This document shows positions 46,293 to 54,217 of a stretch of 64,000 bases of DNA, one piece after another. The DNA is taken from NCBI RefSeq assembly GCF_000012845.1, contig NC_009615.1, positions 2,571,501 through 2,635,500 of the forward strand, read 5' to 3'. This DNA is from Parabacteroides distasonis ATCC 8503 (lineage in GTDB: Bacteria > Bacteroidota > Bacteroidia > Bacteroidales > Tannerellaceae). The position numbers and the translations under genes are program-made. The notes below the pieces were generated by a model. The model made no database searches. It was given only the letters and a program-made list of their open reading frames with translations, and had not been told where the DNA came from. Numbering within the stretch: position 1 is the stretch's first letter; the number at the start of each line of letters is the position of its first letter.

Positions 46293-47507
46293 TTATAAGG
46301 ATTTGAGTATGATGTCGTTTGCCTTGTCCACTTGTGAGGTGTCCAGCGAGGCGAGGTAGATTCTGGTCGTGTTTTCCGAATCATGTCCCATCGCCTCGCT
46401 GATGGTTGCCAGCGGCACATTCTTGCTTCTGGCAATACTCGCCCATGCATGGCGCGCTACATACATGGTGAGCGGCATGCCGAGCCCGAGCCGTTTCCCG
46501 AGTTCCTTGAGTTTTCCGTTGATGAAATGCGCTGCGCTCCTGTACTGCCGCACGGCATCCTTGGCCGTATCCCTGATGACCGGAAAAAGGTAGGGGCTGT
46601 CATTGTGGCCATACCTGTCCAGGATCTCCTGCATGGGCTTCTCCCATTTAATGGACAGACGCCGGCCGGTCTTCCGCCTGCGGTAGGTCAGCACGCCGCT
46701 CTTCAGATCTGCCTTTTTCAGGTAGGCGATGTCGACGAACGACATGCCCCGAGTATAAAAGCTCAGCATGAACATGTCCCTGGCGTATTCCATGCCCGGG
46801 GAAAGGCGCAGGTCCAGGTCACGTATCATGCGGACCGCTTTCAATGGAACAGCACGTTTTACGGTCTTGTCTATTCCGGTGTAGACATGCTTGAAAGGGC
46901 TGCGCTGTACCGTCAGTTCCCTGTCCACCGCACGGTTGTAGACGGCACGCAGGTTCCGCATGTAATAGGAGGTGCTGTTCGGACATATCCCCTTGTCCTT
47001 CAGCCATGCCTCGTATTCCAGCATGAGGGTGGAGCCGATATCCTCCAGCGGGATGTCGCCGTCCCTGCCCCGGAAGTGCGTGAAGCTGTTCAGTACGGTG
47101 GTGTACCTCTCGGCGGTGCGCTTCTTGCCGACACGCTCCAGTTCCTCCACGAGCCTCTTTCCGAAGGCCATGAAATTATGGCTGTCCTCAGGGGGCGGGT
47201 TGTGAAAAAGTTCGACAACCCTGCCGGCGGGATAGGTACCGCCGGAACGTTCCAGTCCGGCGATGATACTTTCCAGACGGCGGATGTCTTTTTCCATCCG
47301 CTCCTTTAACGCGAGCAGGAGGCTTCTTCTGGCATCACCGGATACCGGCAGTATGATTTCCGACGTGCGTCCGTCCCATTCCGAAGGGAACAGCCTGTAA
47401 CCGGTGTTTATCTGGCGCGCCACCCTTCCGTGGATGACCTGGAAATAGAGCGTCCCCTCCCTGCCTTCCACGGACGAGGACCTGAATTTGGTTTTGATTG
47501 TTGCCAT
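46293..47507 (-). CDS. Tyrosine site-specific recombinase (Tsr / integrase)
   Basis: 404 residues from the ATG at 47507 (MATIKTKFRSSSVEGREG), chosen because the longer frame runs into the upstream gene. N-terminal arm-binding domain, SAM-like core-binding domain (MAFGKRLVEELERVGKKRTA) and catalytic domain with Arg in FYTRGMSFVDIA (about R253), YVARHAWASIA, the GHDSENTT histidine and the nucleophile in TRIYLAS (about Y384). The usual His of H-x2-R is Tyr, as in many Bacteroidetes members. It ends 55 bp from cassette 2 and begins 7 bp after the mobilization gene upstream. It may be the capsule invertase, the element's integrase, or both. Confidence 0.9.
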   Translation of the reverse strand: MATIKTKFRSSSVEGREGTLYFQVIHGRVARQINTGYRLFPSEWDGRTSEIILPVSGDARRSLLLALKERMEKDIRRLESIIAGLERSGGTYPAGRVVELFHNPPPEDSHNFMAFGKRLVEELERVGKKRTAERYTTVLNSFTHFRGRDGDIPLEDIGSTLMLEYEAWLKDKGICPNSTSYYMRNLRAVYNRAVDRELTVQRSPFKHVYTGIDKTVKRAVPLKAVRMIRDLDLRLSPGMEYARDMFMLSFYTRGMSFVDIAYLKKADLKSGVLTYRRRKTGRRLSIKWEKPMQEILDRYGHNDSPYLFPVIRDTAKDAVRQYRSAAHFINGKLKELGKRLGLGMPLTMYVARHAWASIARSKNVPLATISEAMGHDSENTTRIYLASLDTSQVDKANDIILKSL

Positions 47508-47514
47508 AGTGCAG

Positions 47515-48276
47515 TCATTTTGAATTAGGATTGTCCAGTTGCTTCCTGATTTCCTGTGCCTCCCTGAACAGCCGGTGCGCCAGACTGTCCTTGTAGGCCG
47601 CCATTTCATGGTTACGGATGCGGTTCCTGACCGAGTCCTCAAAAGCGGTCACCAGCCTTTCCACACGCCGGATCTTTTCCTCGTCTCGCTCGATGGTGAA
47701 ATGCTTCTCAAGGAAGGCGATGTCGGGATCATCTCCCGGCAGGCAGATCCTGATGGCTCGGTATTTCAAATCGGCATCCTTCAAAAGCCGGTTCGTGCGG
47801 TACTGGTTGCAGTTGGCCCAGACGGAAACGACCAGTGCCAGGATCAGTGCTGAAGCTGTCGTTACCACCGCCTTGGATGCGCTTTCCAGACGGTAGGTCA
47901 CCAGTTTGTGCTCCGGTTCCTTTTTTAACAGGACCATTCTCTCATCCAGCCGTCTTACCGTTTCCTTTACCGCCTGGCTGTCCTGCCGCAGGCAGTCCCT
48001 TGTCTTTTCCATTTCCCCGGCAAACGTTTCGGCAGACAACGGCCTGCCTTCCGACAACCGGGCGGTATGGCTACGTACCGCTGCTATTTCCGAACTGTTT
48101 TTCTCCACTGCGGATTGCAGGCGTTCCAGACGGATTTTCAGTTCCGCAATCCCTTCCGGGGAAATGGTCCGGTTTTCAACTGTGGGGCTTGTGCCTTCCA
48201 CGGGCAGCGCCTCCACTTTCTTCTCGATCCTTTCAAGGCATCCGTAGATGCCTTCCAGATAGTTTTCCTGTTTCAT
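47515..48276 (-). CDS. Mobilization-associated coiled-coil membrane protein
   Basis: 253 residues. A long helical region rich in E, K and R (about residues 5-120), one membrane segment (VVTTASALILALVVSVWANC, about 135-155), then a charged cytoplasmic or periplasmic tail. Genes of this form follow relaxase genes in many Bacteroidales mobilizable elements, but no function is established. It lies between the relaxase (31 bp) and the recombinase (7 bp) in one operon. Confidence 0.75.
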   Translation of the reverse strand: MKQENYLEGIYGCLERIEKKVEALPVEGTSPTVENRTISPEGIAELKIRLERLQSAVEKNSSEIAAVRSHTARLSEGRPLSAETFAGEMEKTRDCLRQDSQAVKETVRRLDERMVLLKKEPEHKLVTYRLESASKAVVTTASALILALVVSVWANCNQYRTNRLLKDADLKYRAIRICLPGDDPDIAFLEKHFTIERDEEKIRRVERLVTAFEDSVRNRIRNHEMAAYKDSLAHRLFREAQEIRKQLDNPNSK

Positions 48277-48307
48277 CTTTCAAAGTTTTTTCGTTATACA
48301 TACTAGT

Positions 48308-49240
48308 TTACAAACTCCTTCCTTTCCTGCGCTTCTTCTTTTTCCGCAGGCGTTCCGCCTCTTTCTCGTCCTCCGTCGGTGCCACCGACGGCATGAACAC
48401 GCCACCCGTACCGGTGACTTCGACCAGGTTATCAATAATAGAACCATGACTTTGTTCATGGTACGGTTGCTTTTGGGAAACGTCATTTTCCAGGGACGTG
48501 ACATGGTTATGCTCCAATGCCGCATCCAGCCTTGACCAGCAGAAACTGCGGTCAATCTCACTTCCCTTGAATGACAGACCGTCCTTTATAAAGCGGATGC
48601 CCTGCACCTCACTGGTATTTCCCTTGTACTTGAATTCCATTTCCACGCCCATTTTTAAGAGCTTATTTTGAAATTCCTTCCATGTATTTGCACTTCTCAA
48701 AGCTTCCTTAACCGCACGATATATCTCGTATTTCACCCTTTCGGAAGCGTGCAGTTTTTCCGTTTTAACGGCCTGTTTGCCTTCGGAATAGGTGAGCGAA
48801 TACTTCTCCTTGAGCATTTTCGTCACCCTCTCGTTGCGCCTGAAATCGTTGCTGTCGGAAATCACCTTCCCGTCGAAGTCCACCCGGTTGAAGACGATGT
48901 GGCAGTGCGGGTTGTCCGTCCCGTGATGCCTCACCACGATGAACTGCGTGTTCCGTATCCCCATCAGCTCCAGGTATTCCTCCGCCACCCTTGCCATAAA
49001 GGCATCGGTCAGCTTCGGTGCGTCCTCCGGCTTGAAGCTGAGCGCGATGTGCCCCACCGGCTTCGTCACGTCCGGATTCAGCAGGCATTGCCACCGGAAA
49101 CTTCGCGCCATCTCTTCTGCCGTTCCCAGCAGCACGCCTTCCGAGGCGATGATTTTCGCGTCGTCCTTCTGCGTCACGTAGCGTATGCAGCCGCCGAACG
49201 AGCGGCCTTTTTTGATCTTTCCTATCATGAGGCTATCCAC
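48308..49240 (-). CDS. Relaxase / mobilization protein MobA (MobP-like)
   Basis: 310 residues. Relaxase signs: MIGKIKKGRSFGGCIRYVTQ at the start, where a Tyr often acts as nucleophile, and a histidine triad region (VVRHHGTDNPHCHIVFNRVD) for metal binding. It should nick oriT and pilot the strand during transfer. Overlaps mobC by 8 bp. Confidence 0.92.
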   Translation of the reverse strand: MDSLMIGKIKKGRSFGGCIRYVTQKDDAKIIASEGVLLGTAEEMARSFRWQCLLNPDVTKPVGHIALSFKPEDAPKLTDAFMARVAEEYLELMGIRNTQFIVVRHHGTDNPHCHIVFNRVDFDGKVISDSNDFRRNERVTKMLKEKYSLTYSEGKQAVKTEKLHASERVKYEIYRAVKEALRSANTWKEFQNKLLKMGVEMEFKYKGNTSEVQGIRFIKDGLSFKGSEIDRSFCWSRLDAALEHNHVTSLENDVSQKQPYHEQSHGSIIDNLVEVTGTGGVFMPSVAPTEDEKEAERLRKKKKRRKGRSL

Positions 49241-49637
49241 CTTTAGGCCTGTAATCGTCCATGATCCGCTTCAGCTTTCCCAGCAGCCCGTCTATCAGCA
49301 GCCTTGTCCTGTAAAAGCCTGTCTGGTGCGAGAGCTTTGTCAGCTGGTTCAGGTTGTTCGCCATTCCCGCCAGGCTGCGCAGCAGCGCGTTCTCTTCAGG
49401 CGTATGCCTTGCCGTAACGGTGGCCGCCAGTGCCGCCTCCCTGATATAGACCGCCAGACTCCGGCCGGACTTCCCTGCCCTGAACCTGAGAGCCTCGTAG
49501 CTGACGGGGGAGAACTTCACTGTCACTCCCTTGGTCAGCTTCCGCGTCCTGCCCAGTGCCGGACGGCCGCGTTTTTTCTTCATCCCATTCATATCCTTTG
49601 TCATATGTTTTTTCTTTTTCGTCCGTACTTCTTTCAT
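49233..49637 (-). CDS. MobC-type relaxosome protein
   Basis: 134 residues. A basic N-terminus (KKKRGRPALGRTRK) followed by a ribbon-helix-helix-like segment (VTVKFSPVSYEALRFRAGKS, SLAVYIREAAL) and the MobC domain end (LRSLAGMANNLNQLTKLSHQ). It helps the relaxase melt oriT. The start may be at any of several ATGs in the N-terminus. The oriT candidate lies just upstream. Confidence 0.88.
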   Translation of the reverse strand: MKEVRTKKKKHMTKDMNGMKKKRGRPALGRTRKLTKGVTVKFSPVSYEALRFRAGKSGRSLAVYIREAALAATVTARHTPEENALLRSLAGMANNLNQLTKLSHQTGFYRTRLLIDGLLGKLKRIMDDYRPKGG

Positions 49638-49667
49638 TCCAAAATCTGCGACCGGCGGGAGTGGATT

Positions 49668-49760
49668 TGCCCTCCCTGCAACCGCCGGGCGCGGGGGAGC
49701 AAGGGTTTTCGGGAATCCGGAAACATAACCTTGCTATTACTTTGCAGTAATAATGACCGG
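49668..49760. other. oriT candidate upstream of mobC
   Basis: GC-rich segment with clustered inverted repeats: TATTACT-TTGC-AGTAATA (49735-49752) and GGTTTTCGGGAATCC near 49704. On the minus strand it reads TATTACTGCAAAGTAATAG, then GCAAGGTTATGTTTCCGGA and CCCTTGCTCCCCCGC. oriT regions usually sit just before mobC in these elements, so position and structure agree. The nick site cannot be placed. Confidence 0.4.
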
Positions 49761-49835
49761 TTTCCATTACATGTCAACCGATCACGACACATAGCCGTGT
49801 CAAAGCCATAAGTTGATTCTTAAAAATTATATATT

Positions 49836-49981
49836 GTAAGCAGCTACAGGGTGAACAAAATAACCTTCGAGGTGAAAGACCCATGGGAGCATTTGTCCCT
49901 GTAGCCGGCTTACATCCGTTGCCCAGAACACAGTTAGGATTTGAGACTTCGGGTCTGTTAATAGCTTTAGTCATGAGCAAC
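49836..49981 (+). ncRNA. Bridge-RNA candidate of the IS110 element
   Basis: Two stem-loops lie just upstream of the transposase. Domain 1 pairs GTAAGC (49836-49841) with GCTTAC (49908-49913) and GCTACAGGG (49843-49851) with CCCTGTAGC (49897-49905), around a 45-nt loop with an inner ACCT-TCG-AGGT hairpin. Domain 2 closes with GTTGC/GCAAC (49918-49922/49977-49981) and an inner AGAC-TTCGG-GTCT. IS110-group elements carry a bridge RNA with a target-binding and a donor-binding loop in this position. Confidence 0.65.
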
Positions 49982-50011
49982 CATTATTAATCTTATTAAA
50001 TCATTAATTTT

Positions 50012-51025
50012 ATGCTGGTCAAAGATTTATCAACCAAGATTCATGTCGGAATTGATGTATCCAAACTGACACTGGATGCCTTTATCCTGGAACGCAAGCT
50101 TCACAGGAAGTTCAAGAACAATTCCAAAGGTTTCACCTCGCTCTTCCAGTGGGTGAAAAAACAGTCTCGTACCGCCCCTGACACCATCCTGTTCTGTTTT
50201 GAACATACCGGTCTGTATTCCTTGCTGCTGGCCCTTTTCCTTGAGGAGAACGGCCTGTTTTATTCCATGATCCCGCCATTGGAAATCAAGAACTCGTTAG
50301 GCCTGACCAGAGGCAAGAACGACATGGTCGACTCCATGCGCATTGCGGATTTCTCACTCCGTTATGAAGACAAACTCCATATTAGCAGACTGCCAGCCCG
50401 GAAAATACGCAATTTGCATTCCCTGCTGACTCTCAGGGACAAACTTGCCAAGAACATGCGTGGATACATCATTACCTACAATGAATCCCTGAGGGTCATG
50501 CAACCCGATGATTTCCCGGAACTCTTCTGCGGCTACAGGAATACGATTGCCAAGCTTAAAGAGGAAATCGGGAATGTGGAGAGATCATTAAAGGCCATCC
50601 TAAAGAGCGATACCAGGCTATGGACCACTTATAAGCTCGTGACCGGCATAAAGGGGATCGGTCTTATTGTTGCGTCCTACATGATAGTGTACACCCATAA
50701 TTTTACTCGCTTTGATACCTGGCGTAAGTTTGCGTGCTTCTCCGGCATTGCGCCTTTCGACCATGAGTCCGGAACGAGCGTGAAGGGGAAGACCAAGGTC
50801 AGTCCTATAGCCAACAAGCGGCTTAAGACCATGCTGCACCTGTCCGCTATCTGTGCGATCCATACCGATACGGAGTTGAAGGAGTACTATCACCGCAGAC
50901 TGGCTGAAGGAAAGCCTAAAATGTCTGTTATCAACATAATCAGAAACAAGCTTGTATCCCGTGCTTTTGCCGTTGTCAAACGAGGCACGCCGTTTGTTGA
51001 CATTAAAAGATATATGGACGTTTAA
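50012..51025 (+). CDS. IS110-family transposase (DEDD type)
   Basis: 337 residues. N-terminal RuvC-like DEDD domain: HVGIDVSKLTLDAFIL (first D), FCFEHTGLY (E), TRGKNDMVDSMRIADF (D, D). C-terminal Transposase_20 domain with LVTGIKGIGLIVASY and the conserved serine in DHESGTSVKGKTKVSP. The protein works with a guide RNA to recombine target and donor. Intact from start to stop, so likely active. Confidence 0.95.
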   Translation: MLVKDLSTKIHVGIDVSKLTLDAFILERKLHRKFKNNSKGFTSLFQWVKKQSRTAPDTILFCFEHTGLYSLLLALFLEENGLFYSMIPPLEIKNSLGLTRGKNDMVDSMRIADFSLRYEDKLHISRLPARKIRNLHSLLTLRDKLAKNMRGYIITYNESLRVMQPDDFPELFCGYRNTIAKLKEEIGNVERSLKAILKSDTRLWTTYKLVTGIKGIGLIVASYMIVYTHNFTRFDTWRKFACFSGIAPFDHESGTSVKGKTKVSPIANKRLKTMLHLSAICAIHTDTELKEYYHRRLAEGKPKMSVINIIRNKLVSRAFAVVKRGTPFVDIKRYMDV

Positions 51026-51332
51026 TTCTCTCCCATAAAAGATCATCGGTCGGGGAACGCCTGAGCGGCAAGGGGCGGGACCACCCGTCCCGACGAGCGG
51101 AAAAATTCCATTCCGTGATGTTCCAAATGGACCTGTAAACTCCCTTTTTAGGGGAGTCCGGACTGTTTTATGCCTATTTTTTGCACCTGTTTGCATTTTT
51201 TCTTCGTTTTTTCTTGCACATGAACTTAGGATGCTCCCCCCACAGAAAAATCCCCCCGCATTTTCCACATTGAAGCGGGTATACAGGGAACGGTGCATAC
51301 ATCGGGTATACTCCACGCCCGGTAACAGGCTG
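51026..51332. other. Gap after the IS110 transposase
   Basis: Non-coding on both strands. Probably contains the IS right end and then element backbone. A GC-rich inverted repeat occurs around 51075-51105 (GGGCGGG...CCCGTCCC) and a 6-bp hairpin ACTCCC-TTTTTAG-GGGAGT at 51139-51157. The tract from about 51231 (ATGCTCCCCCC) is discussed as a possible target half-site. Confidence 0.4.
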
Positions 51333-51827
51333 TCAGATTTTTCTCCACTGCTCGATGTCCCCACGGTAGGCGGCAAGATGCTCCCTGGCAAGGTTCTCCA
51401 GCAGTCCGGAAACGCTCATGCCACGCCCGCCGAGCCTGCGGACGACAGCGTCCAGTTCGTCCCTCACATCCTCACTGACGAACACCGTCTTGCGGTTCCT
51501 GATCTTCGGGACGGTGAGGTACGTTTCCCGGTACTCCTCCAGCGAGGCCCTGCGCTGCCTGCCGCTCGTCCTTCTTCTCACGGGGTCTTCCGGTTCCGGC
51601 GGGGTGTCCTTTCTTCCCGCCTCCCCGGACACCTCCTCCGCATCAGTCCCGGATGGAATCACCGGTTCCGCATCCATACCGGTGGATTCCCCCAGACCGG
51701 GTTCCATCATGAGTCTTTCCCACCACTCGTCGTGGCCGGGCTCGGGACTACGGCCGTTCTTTCTGTCTGCGGTTTCGGATACCGCCGTTTTCTTTCTTCT
51801 CGGTTTTTCAGTCGGTTCACTTTTCAT
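51333..51827 (-). CDS. DUF3408 domain protein
   Basis: 164 residues. Long acidic/proline-rich N-terminal linker, then the DUF3408 core (SLEEYRETYLTVPKIRNRKT, VFVSEDVRDELDAVVRRLG, and SVSGLLENLAREHL). The core resembles a ribbon-helix-helix fold. Found next to ParA/TraA genes in Bacteroides conjugative transposons; here the ParA partner is absent. Role in transfer or partition is inferred. Confidence 0.88.
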   Translation of the reverse strand: MKSEPTEKPRRKKTAVSETADRKNGRSPEPGHDEWWERLMMEPGLGESTGMDAEPVIPSGTDAEEVSGEAGRKDTPPEPEDPVRRRTSGRQRRASLEEYRETYLTVPKIRNRKTVFVSEDVRDELDAVVRRLGGRGMSVSGLLENLAREHLAAYRGDIEQWRKI

Positions 51828-52304
51828 TGTACATGGATTTTAGATGGTTGATACTGTGGGCACGGTCTACCCGTTTGCCCGGTTGTCGGAAGCAAATAAA
51901 ACGATAATAACAGACGGTGTGAAACGGACGGGTCCGATTGGCGGGGTTTGCCGCGTTATTCATATTGTTGGATCAGTCTGACGGTGATGACTTCACAAAT
52001 ATACGCACCGGAAATTTTCCACTCTTCGGGAACGGATCTGAACGTCTGTTTACTAAAAGCAAATGAATGTTAAAATCAGACTTCCATGACATCTGATGAC
52101 ATATAATGACATCTGATGAAGGGCCGGAACCATATCCGGGAACAATCATTTACTTTGCGGATGAAACAAGTACGCATATGGTGTCAAAGGTAGTCATCCT
52201 GTCTTGAAATTCAGGATGTTCCGCCGGAATTCACTAAATTGCGGCACGGAATCCGGATCCGAAAAGAGAATGAAACAGATGTCAAACCTGAAATTACATT
52301 AATT
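51828..52304. promoter_or_regulatory. Divergent intergenic region with paired direct repeats
   Basis: Between the DUF3408 gene and the HTH gene. No gene seen. Two perfect 14-bp direct repeats, ATGACATCTGATGA, at 52086-52099 and 52106-52119 have a period of 20 bp, about two DNA turns, and would sit on one face of the helix. They may be operators for one of the HTH proteins next door. Confidence 0.5.
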
Positions 52305-52616
52305 ATGGAAATAGTGAACATTGAAGCAAGGACCTTCGAGGCGATGCTCTCGGCCTTCCGGACGTTTGCGGACCGGCTGGACACCCTTTGCCGGCTGTAC
52401 GGTGACATGGAAGAGAAGAAATGGCTGGACAACCAGGAGGTGTGCCTGCTGCTGAAGGTCAGCCCGAGAACCCTGCAGACCCTGCGTGACAACGGCACGC
52501 TGGCATATACACAGATCTGCCATAAGACTTATTACAAGCCCGGGGACGTGGAAAGCATCATCCGGATAGTGGAGGAGCGCCGCAAGCGGGCTGAAAGCAT
52601 GGGAAAATCAATTTGA
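52305..52616 (+). CDS. Excisionase-type HTH protein
   Basis: 103 residues from the ATG at 52305 (MEIVNIEARTFEAML). A helical N-terminal half (AFRTFADRLDTLCRLYG) precedes a MerR/excisionase-type winged helix (WLDNQEVCLLLKVSPRTLQT, then LRDNGTLAYTQ). It is the first of two paralogues in the same small operon. Proteins like this control excision or regulation of Bacteroidales mobile elements. Confidence 0.85.
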   Translation: MEIVNIEARTFEAMLSAFRTFADRLDTLCRLYGDMEEKKWLDNQEVCLLLKVSPRTLQTLRDNGTLAYTQICHKTYYKPGDVESIIRIVEERRKRAESMGKSI

Positions 52617-52622
52617 AAAGCC

Positions 52623-52904
52623 ATGGGAAACGAAAGGATGATACTTTCTCCCGGCAGTCTGGCAGGCGGCTGGGAAAGTCTGGACGGCAGTCCCGATTTC
52701 TACATCTTCAGGGATTCCAGCGGGGACTACCGCCTGCTGGCCTACAGCCGTGACGCGGAGTACGGGCGGGGAAGCTTCTCGCTCTACAGGATAGACGGGG
52801 AGGGATGCCATATCCGTATCGGTACGAAAGAGTGCCGGTTCATGTCGGAGGGATGCCCCCATACCCTCCATGTCATGGGGTGGGGCCGATATATGAGAAA
52901 CTGA
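52623..52904 (+). CDS. Small protein, DUF3876-like
   Basis: 93 residues, 6 bp after the HTH gene. FYIFRDSSGDYRLLAYSRD and the beta-rich remainder (GSFSLYRIDGEGCHIRIG) resemble the DUF3876 proteins that sit between two HTH genes in Bacteroides elements; the name is from memory of this arrangement. No active-site motif. Function unknown. Confidence 0.65.
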   Translation: MGNERMILSPGSLAGGWESLDGSPDFYIFRDSSGDYRLLAYSRDAEYGRGSFSLYRIDGEGCHIRIGTKECRFMSEGCPHTLHVMGWGRYMRN

Positions 52905-52931
52905 AAAAGTAAATGTCAAACCAACAAACAG

Positions 52932-53264
52932 ATGAGATTTATGATGAATACCGATAACCGTCTGCTCACCCGTGAGAGCAGCGAGCATATAAGAGAGTTC
53001 TTCTCCACCGTCGAACGTCTCTCCGTTTCCATGGAGCGTCTCTTTGCCGGCAGGTCACCGGCGATGGCGGGCGAGAACTTCTATACGGACCGCGAACTGG
53101 CTGAAAAGCTGAAAGTGAGCCGCCGCAGCCTGCAACAGTACCGTGACAGCGGCCTGCTTGCCTTCACCCGGCTGGGCGGCAAGATACTGTACCGTTCGTC
53201 CGACATCGAAAAGTTGCTTGACAGTTGCTACAGGGAGGCGAGAACCAGGCCGGAGGAACTTTAG
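52932..53264 (+). CDS. Excisionase-type HTH protein, second paralogue
   Basis: 110 residues. Helical N-terminus (ESSEHIREFFSTVERLSVSM) and winged-helix part YTDRELAEKLKVSRRSLQQY with RDSGLLAFTRLGGKILY, the helix-turn-helix and beta wing of the excisionase family. Same organisation as the first HTH protein, so a tandem duplication with divergence is likely. The operon ends in a hairpin terminator. Confidence 0.85.
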   Translation: MRFMMNTDNRLLTRESSEHIREFFSTVERLSVSMERLFAGRSPAMAGENFYTDRELAEKLKVSRRSLQQYRDSGLLAFTRLGGKILYRSSDIEKLLDSCYREARTRPEEL

Positions 53265-53289
53265 AAATGTTCCGTACGGGATCGTGAAT

Positions 53290-53338
53290 GAAGGGGCGGT
53301 CGGTTGTCATACCGGTCGCCCCTTCGTTTTCTTTCCAT
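53290..53338 (+). terminator. Terminator of the HTH operon
   Basis: GAAGGGGCG (53290-53298) pairs with CGCCCCTTC (53317-53325), with an extra CGGT/ACCG inner match, followed by the T-rich GTTTTCTTTCC. A strong Rho-independent terminator about 25 bp after the stop codon. Confidence 0.75.
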
Positions 53339-53694
53339 CGGATGAACGACTTTAATTTGCTCATAAAGTATTTATACACAGAGTATTTCTCTTTATGAAT
53401 TATGATCCGATGACAACATTGGCATAACATGGCGGGACATGGAAACATTTTTCCGGTATGGCAATAAGATACGGGGATTCCATTATAAAAAAAGACCCTT
53501 ATTTTATTATGTCATTATGTTATTCTGAAATTGGGGCGGGTCGTTCGTGTACCGGTGGGACGATCCATTCCCGTAATGGCGGCACATTCCGTACCGGTAT
53601 CATTATCCTCCGGCAATGCCGTTTCCCGGTCTTTTCGGAGTGACCTTATGCCGGCCGGTGACAACCGCATGTCCGTGTGTAAACATGACGGCAC

Positions 53695-53743
53695 ATAAAA
53701 ACAGGCACATCCTCCGGGCTTTTGTCCCGTCGGATGCGCCTGT
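53695..53743 (-). terminator. Terminator of the minus-strand regulator gene
   Basis: ACAGGC (53701-53706) pairs with GCCTGT (53738-53743), with inner ATCC/GGAT and CGGG/CCCG matches, and on the minus strand is followed by TTTTTATG (53701-53694). It lies about 45 bp after the stop of the small protein gene that precedes it. Confidence 0.7.
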
Positions 53744-53786
53744 CTCCGTCATGTCATATACAGCCGGACTCCTCCGGTCCATGTCT

Positions 53787-54179
53787 CTATCTGAGTATCG
53801 GATTCGAGAGCAGTATCTTGTAATAGGCCACTCCGCCAATCTCTACCGGCATCCTCGCCATCATGAACTGCACGCTCTTCCTCTCCACCTTCGCCTGCCG
53901 CATGAGCCTCTGCACGATAAACCCCGCCGAGAACCTTGCGCATCTTTTGTCCTTCCAGACGATGAACCCCTCGCTGTCGTCGGCCCGGCAGATATACCAG
54001 TCACCCGTCTCGTCGTCGTGGGCGAAGTTCACCCGTCCGCCGCCGAGGATTCCCAATTCGATTGACATCGTCTTTGACAGATAGACAGTCCCCCTGCTGT
54101 CAAGGTTGATGGTCCGCTTACCCTTGTATGTGACTTCCTGCGGACGGGAATTTTCCCTGTTGTATACTATCAGTGCCAT
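53787..54179 (-). CDS. Hypothetical protein of mobilizable elements
   Basis: 130 residues from the ATG at 54179 (MALIVYNRENSRPQEV); the longer frame overlaps the sigma-like gene. The segment KRTINLDSRGTVYLSK followed by ELGILGGGRVNFAHDD looks like a small beta-rich DNA-binding or AbrB-like fold, but I cannot assign a family. Its stop is followed by a good terminator. It is downstream of, and probably co-transcribed with, the sigma-like gene. Confidence 0.55.
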   Translation of the reverse strand: MALIVYNRENSRPQEVTYKGKRTINLDSRGTVYLSKTMSIELGILGGGRVNFAHDDETGDWYICRADDSEGFIVWKDKRCARFSAGFIVQRLMRQAKVERKSVQFMMARMPVEIGGVAYYKILLSNPILR

Positions 54180-54217
54180 AATTATCCTTCTTTTATCGGT
54201 TAAACTGTTTTCGTTTT

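Larger units (their letters stand above)
49638..50011. other. Gap between mobC and IS110 transposase
   Basis: Non-coding. It holds the oriT candidate (mobC-proximal) and the IS110 5' region with a structured RNA candidate. A weak hairpin GACAC-ATAGCC-GTGTC (49786-49801) lies between the two. The left end of the IS is not defined. Confidence 0.5.
49836..51025 (+). mobile_element. IS110-family insertion sequence (minimum extent)
   Basis: Transposase plus the structured 5' region. The true ends lie outside this span. IS110 elements have no terminal inverted repeats and make only a dinucleotide core duplication, so ends cannot be set by eye. The opposite-facing mob genes on the left and the + orientation of the transposase fit insertion into the mobC-DUF3408 gap. 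Confidence 0.8.
53265..53786. other. Gap between convergent operons
   Basis: Apart from the two terminators at its ends I see no gene. An ATG-led frame at 53458 (61 codons) has no recognisable features and is judged spurious. The middle (53340-53640) is mixed in composition without clear repeats. Confidence 0.5.

Noticed and set aside
46383..47309. Plus-strand frame of 308 codons over the recombinase gene
   Set aside because: Antisense of a gene with a complete tyrosine recombinase catalytic set.
49777..51050. ACCGAT (49777) and ATCGGT (51045) as terminal inverted repeats of the IS110 element
   Set aside because: IS110-group elements lack terminal inverted repeats and a 6-bp match is expected by chance.
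51231..51851. Plus-strand frame of 206 codons over the DUF3408 gene
   Set aside because: The minus strand encodes a recognisable DUF3408 core; the plus frame is low in helix-forming residues and has no motif.
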